The notes below the pieces were generated by a model that saw only the letters and a list, made by a program, of their open reading frames with translations, was not told the origin of the DNA and searched no databases. From Molossus alvarezi (lineage: Eukaryota > Chordata > Mammalia > Chiroptera > Molossidae): a stretch of DNA of 64,000 nt. The DNA lies in contig CM073889.1 of assembly GCA_037176705.1 (NCBI GenBank), positions 100,705,890 to 100,769,889 on the forward strand, in the 5' to 3' direction. The stretch's first letter is position 1. Each line of letters begins with the position of its first letter. Of the stretch, positions 33,101 to 45,100 are shown piece by piece. The translations under genes and the position numbers were made by a program.

Positions 33101-36100
33101 TCCTGTGCTGTGTCCCACGCTTCAGAGGACTCGGGGCCTCGCATAAATGTGGGCTCCAATCCGGCTTGTATTACTGCAAAGCCAGGCCACCCCTCCCCTC
33201 CCCCACCACACAGGGACAGACTTAGCCCCACCCCACCCCTGCTCCTCTCACTCCTCCTGCCCCAGGGCTCACCCTCAGGCCCACCCAGTTGCACCTCCAG
33301 GAGTGTGAGGGGCAGTGGGGCTCCCCTGCCCCATGGGCTCAGTCTCTGCAGATATACAAGTCAAGACGGCCCTGCTGTGTGACACTCAGCCTAGAGCATA
33401 CCCAGAGTCTTGAAGAGATTGCTTATACACCTATGTTCATAGCAGCACTATTCACAACAGCCAAAAGGTGGAAGCAACCCAAGTATCCACCAACAGAATG
33501 AACACACAAGACGTGTACACGTAAAGAAAAGCAAGTCTGACCTGTGCTACAACACGGAGGGACCATTAAGGTACACGCTAAGGGAAATAAGCCAGACACA
33601 AAAGGGCAAATACTGTATGATTCCACTCCCACAATGTGCCTGGGATAGATTCATAGAGAGAAAGTGAACACTGGCTGCCGAGGGCTGGGAGGAGGGGACC
33701 GGGGAGCTGGTGTTTAGTGGGTACGTAGTGTGTTTGGGGAAGATGAGAGTTCTGGGGATGGATGGTGGTCACGATTGCACAACTATGTGAATGTGCTTAA
33801 TGCCACTGAACCGTACCCTTAGAAATAGTTGGGATGGCCGGGCCAGTGTGGCTCGGCAGCTGGGCGTTGACCCATGTGCCAAGAGGCCACCGGTTCGATT
33901 CCCGGTCAGGACACATGGCCATGTTGTAGGCCTAATCCCCAGTGGGGGGCATACAGGAGGCGGCCAATCAACATTCTCTCTCATCAATGTTATTCTCTCT
34001 CTCTCTCTCTCTCTCCTAAATCAATGAAGAAAAAAACATTAAAAAAAAAAATGGTTAGGATGGCCCTAGCCAGTCAGAGCGTTGGCCTGTGGACCAAAGA
34101 GTCTCGGGGTCCATTCCCAGTCAAGAGCATGTACCTCAGTTGTGGGTTTGACCCCCAACCCTGGTCACCCAGGAGGCAACGAGTCGATGTGTCTCTCTCT
34201 CCCACTCTAGCTGAAAAATCAATAGAAAAATATCCTCAGGTGAGGATTAAAAAAAAAGGTTAGGATGGTAAGTGTTATGCATATTTTCCCCCCTGAAAAA
34301 AGAAAAGGGCCCTGCGCCTCCCCTAACGCTCTCCCTGCATAGTCGCCGCAAACCTACCCTGCCAAGTACAGGGGATTCCCTGCAAAGGGAAAGACCCTGG
34401 AAACACAGGCAAATAGGTATGCTTTTTCGTTTATCTGGGGAAAGGCTCCTCAACTGTCACTCATTCTAGGAACAGTTTGTAAGCCAAGAAACTTGAAATT
34501 GGAAGAGGCCATTATCCTACTAGCTCAGCAAAGGGGGTCTTCACACCCACTCGCCGCAAATCCAAGAACCAACAATCACAGAATGTCAGAACCGCAAAGA
34601 ACTTGGAGACCAGGTCCAACCACTTATTTTGCATATGAGAAGATTGAGGCCCAGGACACACAAACAAGGTTCCTGCACGGCCATGGCCATGAGGCCAACT
34701 GGTGGCTGAGCTCCCCACCCTTAGGCCAGCCTCTGGGACAGAAACCTGGAGGGCACTTTACTTCTGTCTTTCTCTCCAAACCTCCTCCTGGGACTGGGGC
34801 ATCCAGCTCACACTGAGATGAGGCTTTGGAATCTTTGCAGCCCGCACCCTCCCTCCAGGCCTCATGCTCAGGAACTATCCCTCGGGGTGGGGGTTTAATT
34901 GTGACCCCACTGAGTTGGGGGCAGGGCCCATGGAGTTGTAAGAACTGTACTGTGCACCCCAGGTCAGAGAAGAACTCAACTTTTGCTTTTCCCTCTAGGT
35001 TACTGATTAATGAGGGGGAGGGGCTGTGCCAGCTAAAGGGCAGCCTGAGGCAGGAAAGGTCCCCATTCTGAGGGGAAGAGTTCTTCCGGGCCCTTCCCAG
35101 CCTCAGTTCATCCACCCCACTGGGGAAGACGACACTGCCAGCTTCTCCGGGGGACTGGAAGTGGTGGAAGGCGGGAAAGGTGGGTGGGGACAGCAGAAAG
35201 GAGTGTCTACCAATAGCAGAGTCCTACCTCGGCGTCACACTGTTTTTGTTCCTGTTGAGCGACCATCCCAAGTTAAAAAGTAAAAAGGGAACATAGAAAT
35301 GAACAAACACAAGAGCCCCCAACAGCCCCTGGCCTGGCTATCTGAGCCATCTTCTGTCTGAGGGCAGCAACTCCCCGCTTTGCAAGATGAAACTGGAGGC
35401 GAGGTCGGTTCTGCCCTTTCGATCAAACTCCGGGCCCAAATGGCTCTCCCGGCCAGAAGGGGCCAGTGGGGCTCCAGAGGAGCAAGAAGATTAATGAAAT
35501 TAGGGAGCTCCTTGAATAGAGCCATCAGGCAGCCTGCAGGGAACGGACAGGGGCAGGATGAATGTGAAAACGAAACACTTTGGTAACTGAGCATTAGGTG
35601 ACTTCATGCAAACCCTACTGAAGGGGAGCCAGGGCCTCACACCCGGGCTGGGACCTCAGACATGGGCTTGACCATCAGGTTGCAAACTGGAAGCACAGGT
35701 GCAGCTCCAGGTGCTCTTCACGAGAATCAAGCCCACTGGAGTTATACTTAACTATCCTTCCACGTGTCCCATCAGTCTCTGGCTGTGGTCCCGTGGAAGA
35801 GCCAGTGTTTGGCTGGTCACCTCTCCACATGCCCGGGCTACTGCCAGGGTCTGGATTATAACTGTGCCTCCTGATGTTATCTCACAATCAACAAGTGGGG
35901 GCAGAGGGGCTGGAGCCAGAACTGGAGGAGACAGACCTCTGTTTACCCACAAGCTTTGTTTTGTTCTCAACACACTCAAAGCAGAGGCTAAACTCTGCCT
36001 ACTTTTCCTGCTCAGTCACCCAGGGACCCCTGCGTGCACCTCGGTCATGTCTCGCGACACTTTACCCACCCCAAGGTGTGGCTCTGAGCCCATGGGACCT

Positions 36101-39100
36101 GGCTCCTTCTGTCCTGTAGCAATTGCCTGAGAAGCAGCCCCCTACACTCCATGCACCCAACAGCACCCTCAGAGAAGCCACTGTAGCTGCTGCCCTTCGT
36201 TCTATCAGGGCTCAAGAACTGTAGCCTCCACACCTCCGAGAGACTGGCACATAGTAGGTGCTCAATAAATAATCACTAAATGAATGAACCAGAGACACAC
36301 TGGCTTCACTCAAAGCAGATGGCCCGCTCAGCTTTACACGTGGTAGAGGAAGACACATGTGAACCCAACCTTGGAGGGGACAGTGCCTTCCAGGCTGGGG
36401 TCAGCTATGGAAGGCCCAGACCCTGTCCTGGGCTCCCTGCGGAGATGGCAAAATAGAAGCCCCTGTCCTCAGCAACTTCCCAGACAGCTGCGGCAGATCC
36501 TGAGAGGTGTTTCCAAGCCAGGCGCCGGCCCGGCACCCTCTGTGGGCACACCACCTGCCCACAGCATTCTGCCCTGGCGTCCCGCTCTGTTTGGACAAGT
36601 TCCCCTCACTGAGTGTTCAACAATGCTTTTACACACCCCAGGGCTCTTGTAGTGTTATGAAAACAAAACACAGCACGCTAAGGAGAAAGGCTGGCAAGGG
36701 GTGGGGGTGGGGAGCAAGCCAGCCACACACTCGGCTTTCTTTCTGGTCCCCATCCTTAAAGATGGCTCCTTGGCAGCATAGGTCAGGGCACTGTCACATG
36801 TCATGAGAACAATGACATGGTCAAAGACTCAGAAGCCCAGGGGTGAGTGCAGAGAAACTGTGTTCACACCCAGGCCAGCATCGCCTGCCCCACAGCACCA
36901 TGGGGCGGGGCTGTGGGGAGCCCCCTCCTCCCAGGGCAGAGCGCAGCGACCGGGCACCGCTGTACCAGGGACAGGGACGCTGCCGCCCGTTTCCTCTCCA
37001 CTCCTCACTAGTGCCCTAGAAACCATCTCAGGAGTTAAGGAACTAAGGGGCGGGGTGCGGCAGAGGACAGGGGCTGATTCAGTGGCCTCAAAATACAGGC
37101 AGCCCTGAGCTCCAACCTGCCAAGTGCCCGGCACCTCTGTTCAGGGGAAGGAGACACGGGACAAAAGACTTTGGGCATGAGTACACTCCCACCTACCCCT
37201 ACCAAAATAAAACACATAAGGTTTTTTTTTTTTTGGCAAGTTAAAACCGAGCTAAGGACACTGGGTGGGGCCCCGTGCGGAGGGCCCGGCCGCCAAACCA
37301 AAACGCGCCTCCAGCCAAGAGCGCTGGCCCCACCATTTGGGGAAGGAAGCTGAGAAAGTCATGAAAGATCCTTTAGTAAGCCGGGGAATAAGGCTGCCGT
37401 TAACATTTCAACTGAAGGTGACCCTTCTGGTAAAATATTTTTTTAAATAATAAAAATAACATAAAGTTCTCAAACAACCTCTTTCTTAAAGAAAATGGCC
37501 TAAAAGTTCTCGTGGGAGTGGAAGGGAAGAGGGGGGAACAAAAACAAAGCGGGCTGGTCTCCTCTCAGCCACTACCTTTCACGAGCAACTTTTCTCTGGA
37601 GTTCTTCTCATAAAGGGAATGATGCAATTTCCTGTCTTGTCCCAATATTTCCTGTTCGCTTACAAGGTGAAAGTTATCACCCTGTTCTAAACCCCTGTCC
37701 GAAACTCTCTAGACAGATCCTTTTCCCGCCCACTGCCCCATCCCCATCTTGGAATATAAATGCTATCATTTTCTACACCTCTGAAGGGTTGGCTTAATGA
37801 AAAGCCTCGTTCTCTGTGCGGGTCCTGAGTCTACACCGGCAGCTTCCCCGGGCACGGGGCCAGGGCCCGGATCCCCACGCGGAGAAGTGGAGGGGTCCGG
37901 GGCAGCCAAGCCCCCCCCCAATGAGCCCACGTGTTTTGGTCAAGTTGCCACCACCGGGTGATTGTTGCTTTCTTGGTGTGTTAGCCACTAAATTCAGAAC
38001 TGTGCCTCAGCAGTTAATAATATCTTCCCGCTGAAAATAGCCCGGAGAGGAAGCCTCTCTGTGACAGTAGGCAGGCGGCCAGCCCCCGGGCTCGCCATTC
38101 AATACGGCGAGAAGATGGTAGGGCCAGTGGTGACCTCCCGGTGGCCGCGCTGTACAGTATCCTCACGAGGCTCCCACACAGGGAGGGCTCCCGGGAGTGT
38201 CGCCCGCCTCCTCGGCAGTCCTAGAACCTGGGCGAAGATGTCACGAGGAGGATGTCACATCGACCGGAAGCTCCAGCAGCAGGGGCAGAGGAGGGGTCCA
38301 GATCACCCAACGGGAGGCCGGGAGGACCCCAGGCCTTGGGAGACAGCCCCTACACGGCAACGGTGGACCCCCCCCCCCCTCAGAAAGGCCAGGATCAGAA
38401 AACACACCCTAGGGAGCCCTCCTGCCTGCTTCTCCAGGTAAATCAAGTCAGAGAGCAGGGCTCCTCAATGTGCCCCCACCTCAGGAGACCTCAGAGGTGC
38501 ACTGGAAACAAGTGTCTATCAACAGTGGATCCCAGGCACCCAACCAAAGTCTCCCCGTTTTTATTCTGAGTCACTATTTTTTAATGATTATCCAAACATC
38601 TGCATGTATTTATTTAAAAACTACCACAAGTCACTACTTTTTAAAATTGTGGTAAAACACCCCTAACATAAAATTTACCATTAGTGACACTGAATGCATT
38701 CATAGACTGGGCAACCATCGCCACTATCTATTCCAGAACATTTTTATCATCCCAAAAGGAAGCCCTATCCATGGTCACTGTTCAATGTCATTCACAACAG
38801 CAAAGACAACTGGAGGAAGGCACAGAGTCAAATTCCTACAATCAAGCAAAAAGCTTATATGAGAAGAGGTTTAAAAAGCAAAAGACTCATATTCTTAACT
38901 ACAGCAGCATATACAGTAGTCGTCCCCTTATCCGAGGAGGATATGTTCCAAGACCCCCAGTGGATGCCTGAAACCATGGATAGACCAAACCCTATATACA
39001 CTACGTTTCTTCCTAACCAAACCCTATATACACTGTTTCTTCCTAACCAAATACACTGTTTCTTCTTAACCAAACCCTATATATATATATACTATGTTTC

Positions 39101-42100
39101 TTCCTAGACAGACATACCTATGATAAAGTTTACCTTATAAATTAGGCACCGTAAGAGATTGACAACTACAACAATATACTGTAATTAGTTGTGTGAATGT
39201 GGTCTCTCTGGAACTACCTTGTACTGTACGTCCATTCTTCTTGTGATGATGTGAAATAATGTAACGCCTTATAAGTTGAGAACTTTCACTTTTCACTTAA
39301 AGGAAATACTTCATGGCTTCTCTGCGGCACATCCAAATTGCCAGCGTCACCCCTCTTCCACTTTGGAGCCATCATTAAATAAACAAGGGTGACTTGAAAT
39401 AAGCACTATGACACCACAACAGTGGAGACACTGGACAAAGGGATGATTATTGTCCTGGGCAGGATGGAGTAGGGCGGTGAGATTTCATCACACTACTCAG
39501 AAGGGTGCACCATATAAAACTCAGGACCTGTTTATTTCTGGGTAACTGAACCACAGAAAGTAAAACAGCGGATAAGGGGAGGCTATTGTATAGAATCACA
39601 GAAAACCTGCATGGCCACCAAAAGAAACTCCCTGAAGAAACACAGACCCCTTTTCTGCTTACGCCCAGGGTTCCCCAACTTGTTTGCACCTGGTAAGCTT
39701 TCAAAAGCTACTGAAACCAGGACCCCATCAACGGACTGCGATTCAGGGGATCCCGGGGGTTCTAACGTGCACGCAAGCCTGGGACCACCTGGGGCCGTTG
39801 CCCTGCACCTTGTTTCTTCCTCTAGGTTAGGACACCTGCTTTGAAAGTGCTGCTCCAGCTTCTAAGCCTGGACTGAAGTGAACAATTAGCAGCCTGGCAA
39901 TCACAGCCCTGCAGAATCAATATGGCACAGTAACGTCAGCAATAAAGATGCATGGGAAGCCAAACCTGATCTCGAATCCTTTGGCATTTCCCCGCTTTTC
40001 ACTGCCCCACAGGCTCGGAGCTTGTCACAGAGGTCCTATAGGTCCTGAAGTATAACCCAGCTAAGTCAGGCTCTGCTAAGAAAAGGCCCAGGGTGGGGGA
40101 GGGGTTAGTGGGCCAGGGTGCCTCAAAAGCTACAGCAGCACCTAGCCCTCACTGATCCCTGCCCTTTAGCTGGTTGCTCTGTTCTGCCTTAATGACAGGA
40201 TGCATGAGGCAGCAGCCCCTCTAGTCTGGTAGGCAGAGCAGCCCAAATTTGCCCCAGACTTTAAACAATGTCACCCTACAACTGCCTGCCTGCCGCCTTC
40301 TTTCCATGACAAAGGGGGCTTTATCAGTGAGCTCTTCCCCGGAGGCACTGAGCGCACGGCCTCGACCACTGCAGATGGGCAGCAAACAGCCGGAGCTGCT
40401 GTCCAGGACGGACTCTCACTGAGAGCGGGTGTGCACCAGGTGAGCTGGCCCTAGGCCTGCGTCCTTCTGTAGCATTTACCGAGATATGGACGGGGTCCCT
40501 CGAGCTCTAGACTGACTTCTCGCAGCTGCCTGGGGAGTAGGGAGTAAGTAGGTAAGGTCACATGTGCAGCTCCATCTGACTCATCCCTCAGAGCCATGCT
40601 CTTGGCCACGTGGATGAGCTCAATCCACCCCACCCCCAAATGGCATTCAAGAGCTCAGCGAAGCCACAGACTGCTTGTTCCCAGGCAGGGGAAGGAGACA
40701 CCAAAAACACAGCCACAGACACCCAGGTTCACCATCCCAAGCCAGACAATAAATAATTGTTCACCTGCAGCTGAATGACTTTCCTTAAAAAACACGATGG
40801 AGCAATCTTTCCCAAGCCACTTGGTTTGAGCTCAAGTTGACCGTGGACTGAGCCAGGACCAAATTTTCAGATTACACAGGTATTTCTGAAGACTCCTCTG
40901 AGAGGACCCTAGATGGCATCAGGCATCAAGGAGGAGTCCTAAAGTGGCTGCTGACCTAAGGACAGCCCCCACCTCAACCTAAACTCTGCAAGGGTCTGAA
41001 GATCTAGCAAAGGAGTTGGCTTCCCTTAGGATAGTGGGACAGTGTCTCTCCAATAAGAATGACTTTGCAGTCAGGAGCTGGCCTAAGTATCATGTCTCCA
41101 TTGCTTCCCACCTCCCTCCTTGAAATCCACACTGGAACCTCTTTGGAAGCTTAAATAACAAGTGGTTGCTGGCCTCTACTCCCTGCCCTACCCAGGGAGG
41201 TTTGCATGGATAAGGCCCAGCCAGCTCCAGGCATTAATATATAGAGGAGGCTGGAGAATGAGTGAATACCTAGAACTTACAAGTGAGAGGGTCTTTCTGC
41301 CACCCCCCCCCAAATCAGGACAGCAGGAAAGCTAAATGAAAGCCCCCTCCATGAAGCTCCAGATGGAGGCTGCAAAGATGACAGCTTCTAACACATGCTT
41401 TTAATTACCAGTGATACAGGGAGGCCCGGGGAGCAAATCCTTTCCATTTCCACCAGCAAGCTGAACCTAGCAGCTCCCGTCTGTGTCAGACCTCTCCTCT
41501 CCGAGGTGGGTCTTCCTAGGCCAGGACATGTTCCAGGCACCATAGTCAGGTTGACAAGTCACGATTCAGAACCAATTCACCAAAATGCCTCTACCCCCAA
41601 AGTGCGTATTCTCATGGAGAAGCTGCACTGACGTCCACCGACCCCCTATGAGAGGGGCGCAGGCCTATCCCAGAGCCTGCCTTGGGCATGTCTGCTCATG
41701 TGTCTGTGCACAGGAGTCTATCTGTACGTCTGTAGTGTGTGCGTGCGTGCGTGCACACACACATACACACACATGCACACACACACAACCATGCATGGAG
41801 CAATCCATCTGTCTCGGAGAGCTGGCTGTCAGAAATGAAAGTACAATCTCCTGGAACCGAGTCACAGCCTTCTAAAAATGTGCCGTTTTCCCAGACTAGG
41901 GAAGCTTGCAGGGGTGGGGTATGTTCACTGCGAGTCCCAAAAGCCTGGGCCTGTCACCGGCCAGCCCCACGCTGCGAGGCTGGAATTCCAACCTGCAGCC
42001 AGCAGGCCAGCTCCCAGGGCTTCTGCCGCCCACTCCCCTTCCTCTCCCCTTCCTCGCAGGAAAGGGAAGGGCCAGCCTTGGAGTCACCCTGCATTTCAGG

Positions 42101-45100
42101 AGGGGGCATGCCTTTGAGCACACCCCCACCCCCACAGCCAAGGCCCCACATTTTCACATTCGGCTGTTTTTTCTTTCCCTTCTTCCCGTGCCAAGAGAAT
42201 CAAGCCCTGGCTCCCGCTGCCGACCTGCCTCCCACCCTAAACTGAGCCCCATTCATTAAGGCCACTCTCAGCCAGGGCAGGACAGGAAGGAAAACAGCAC
42301 ACAGGGCCTGTGAAAGAGACGCTCAGAGAGGTTATTTCAAGGCGGAGGAGGGGAAAGAGGGGGCAAATCCTTGTGGGCACTTGCACTGCTGCCCCCCTTG
42401 ATGCCCACTTGCCCCCCACCCATAGCAGGCTCTGACTCTCCAGCCTCTGCTAACCCCTTCCCCTACCCAGCAGGGCCCCCCTGCGGGCCCTGCAGCCACC
42501 GCAGCCCCCAATGGCCTCATCCTCAGCAAGGCAGACACACCCAGCCCCCCCACACACACACTCCCAGTGGAAAGATCAACTTCTTGGGGAGGAGGAGGTT
42601 TGGGCTGTCTCCATTTACAAAACCCTCTGCCCTGGACCTGGGCCACTACAATCATCTTTTGGGGGGAATTTTTGCTGCAAAGGGTGTAACGCTGGGTGTT
42701 CTCCATGCCCATCACCTCCCCTCCAGACACCCCCAAACCACTGGCATCCACCCAAAACACAATTTCTTCAATTTCCCCCCACGGCACATTATTAATAAAC
42801 TGCTCCAACTCCGAACGGAAAGAAGAAAGAGCTCAAACTTTGAAGCCTTGGGAATTAGTAAATCAAGAGCTAAAATTCAAAACAAATGCTCTTTCATGTT
42901 GAGCGCCCCCCCTTTTTTTCTTTTGCAGTTTTGTTAAACCACGGGACCCCTTCAGAGGCAAACATGCCTTCGTAGCAGCTCCTCATTAATCTAAATGGTT
43001 GCAATTACTTTGGGGGGGTGTGGGGGGGATTAATAACTATTTTACCCTGTTTCTTTCTAGAACTGAAAAGCTTTTGGAACACAAAGCCCACCCATCTCAG
43101 AAGGGGCTGCGTGGGGTATACTATTTCGTAGGTCGCTCTGCTCAGCTCTTGGGGCGCTCAGGGAGGCACTCGGTCTGGTGGCTCAGCCTGGTGTCGTCAC
43201 TTCCTCCAGCAGAGGAGACAGACAAGATGTTATCAATAAGACAAACCTTCCAAAGAGCCCCCCTTTCAAAAGCTACCACTTCCCTTGCTTATTTCATGTG
43301 GTTCAGAGGGGCCGGGGTGCCTCCCTGCACATTCAGGATTTAAAAAATAAAACCATCTAACAACATCCTGAGTGTTATTTTTTTATTTTGCCCAAACCCT
43401 TTCCTCTCCCCAACCTTCTTTCTTTCAGGAACTCTGTCAGCCTTAGAAAGCAGAGAGACGCAGTCCTGTGGCGCTGGTGCCCTCCCCCCACTCTGGCTCA
43501 CACCCGTCCTCCAGGCCCAAGCCCCCGTCCCTCTCTGGGTCCCTCTTTTTCCTGCTCAGTTCTCATTAGGAGCTTTGAGTAAACAATACCCTCTGTCTCA
43601 GATAACACTCAGAGTATATACTGCGTAGAAATGAAAACAAACAAGGTCTCCCTAAAGACATTCTCAGCAAGCTCATTCCTGAAGAGGAGAGGCTGGGAGG
43701 GAACTGAGCAGGATGACCTGGGCCTGAGCAACGCCTGACCAATTAGTCACATCACAGAAGAGGATGCACCACGGTCCCCCCCAAAGTCAGCTTCACAGCT
43801 TCCATCTGAGCTGCCATGGCCCAACACCAATGCCCCAAACAAAGGCAAGAAGTGACAAATGCCCAGACTCTGCTGGAATGTTTCCCCTGGGGTGACTTTC
43901 CTCTGGCTTTAGCTAGTTCTTAGAACATCCAGTGATGGCACCCTGGGGTGGGAAAGGCAGGTGGAAACAGGATGTCTTTTGAAAAAAATGGCAATGCCTC
44001 TCAGTTACATCGCTAATGAGTTTCTCCAAGTTTATCACAATCTTCTCATGTCACTCGGAGACAATGATCCTACCTAACGCCCTGCACCATCCAATCCCAT
44101 TATCCTCCAGCTCTAAGGAAAACCCTCCCTCCTGGGTAGCAGTGTGAGTGCCTCCTGTCCGCCGTGCCCAGACCCCGTGGCTACAGCATCCTGCACTACG
44201 CTGAACTGGGAATGAGGACTCGGACCAGCATCAAGGACGTCTACTTTGAATGCCCAGGCTACACCTGGGATCTGTCTTCAAGTTCCCAAACAGTGGGTCC
44301 ATCCCCTTGGAGGCACCCAATGCACAAAGGGCAAGAGCAAAACAAGAGCTGAAACCATGAACTAATGACACCAAAGTCACCAAGTGGAGCCCCTCAAGCA
44401 GGAGTTGCTTAACAACAACCATGAAACACAGCACACCAGTCCCAAAATGGACCCCATTTCTGCGTCTACGGAGCGGGCCCCGCGTCCTGGTGTGTGAGGG
44501 ACTTCAGAATGATGAGCTGAGGGGGCCCGGTCATCAAGACTGCACCCAGTTTAATGCACAGAAAAGTGGAAATTCCAGACCAGCTGGGGTGACAGACGGT
44601 GGACCACCCCCATCCCTCCATCTCCAGTCATTTCAAGAGGTCTTGGAATTGCCAGGAACCTCTGAGAAAGCGTCTTACCTGAAAGCCCCCCAGGGGCCAG
44701 ATAATTCGTTCCCCCTGTTTCAGCGGAGGAAGGCACAGCATCTGGACAGTCTGCTGTGGATTTGAAAAGGGGAGAAATAAACACAGAAATAAATAAATAA
44801 AAACACCAAGATTAATTTATAAGCACATCCGAAAAAGCATTAAAGAGAAACCACACATTCCAAACAGCTGACTCCCAGCCACGAGGCTGATCATGAATGG
44901 GCTGCTCAGGTCTCGCTGCCCATCATTAGACAGACCACAGCACCTTGTCACCCGTCTGGGCTCCGGGAGGCCAGTTAATCATTAGTCAAGTCAGGCTCAA
45001 TCACAGACTGGCTGGAAGTTCTCTTTTATTGTAAGTCCCCCATTGAGGAAACCAGGTAGTTCCCAAGGTCAAAGGAGGCCCAGGTTCTGACTCTCAGCCC

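Larger units (their letters stand above)
33390..34290 (+). mobile_element. L1 3'-end relic, split by two Ves SINEs
   Basis: Starts near 'CTTATACACCTATGTTCATAG', then 'GCAGCACTATTCACAACAGC', 'CCAAAAGGTGGAAGCAACCC', and ends 'TTAATGCCACTGAACCGTAC' and 'GTAAGTGTTATGCATATTTT'. The two SINEs at 33838-34052 and 34064-34257 interrupt it at a GTTRGGATGG site. Confidence 0.85.
24194..44678 (-). other. SMAD7: SMAD7 intron 3 (20.5 kb)
   Basis: Donor CAG|GTAAGACG and acceptor CTCTGCAG. It holds a composite minisatellite near its 3' end (24890-26029), two adjacent Ves SINEs at 33838-34257 inside an L1 3' relic, a Tigger-like DNA transposon at 38918-39597, another L1 relic at about 38600-38790, MIR fragments at about 30835-30960 and 36220-36285, CA/GT tracts at 27057-27105 and 41737-41787, and a hAT-like relic at about 39655-39850. 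The rest is single-copy. No other gene seen. From memory, the human counterpart carries colorectal-cancer association signals, so regulatory content is expected. Confidence 0.9.

Noticed and set aside
41739..42259. Overlapping open frames at 41.7-42.3 kb
   Set aside because: Begin in the CA/GT tract and run through Pro-rich intron sequence in several frames at once; no domain or splice evidence.
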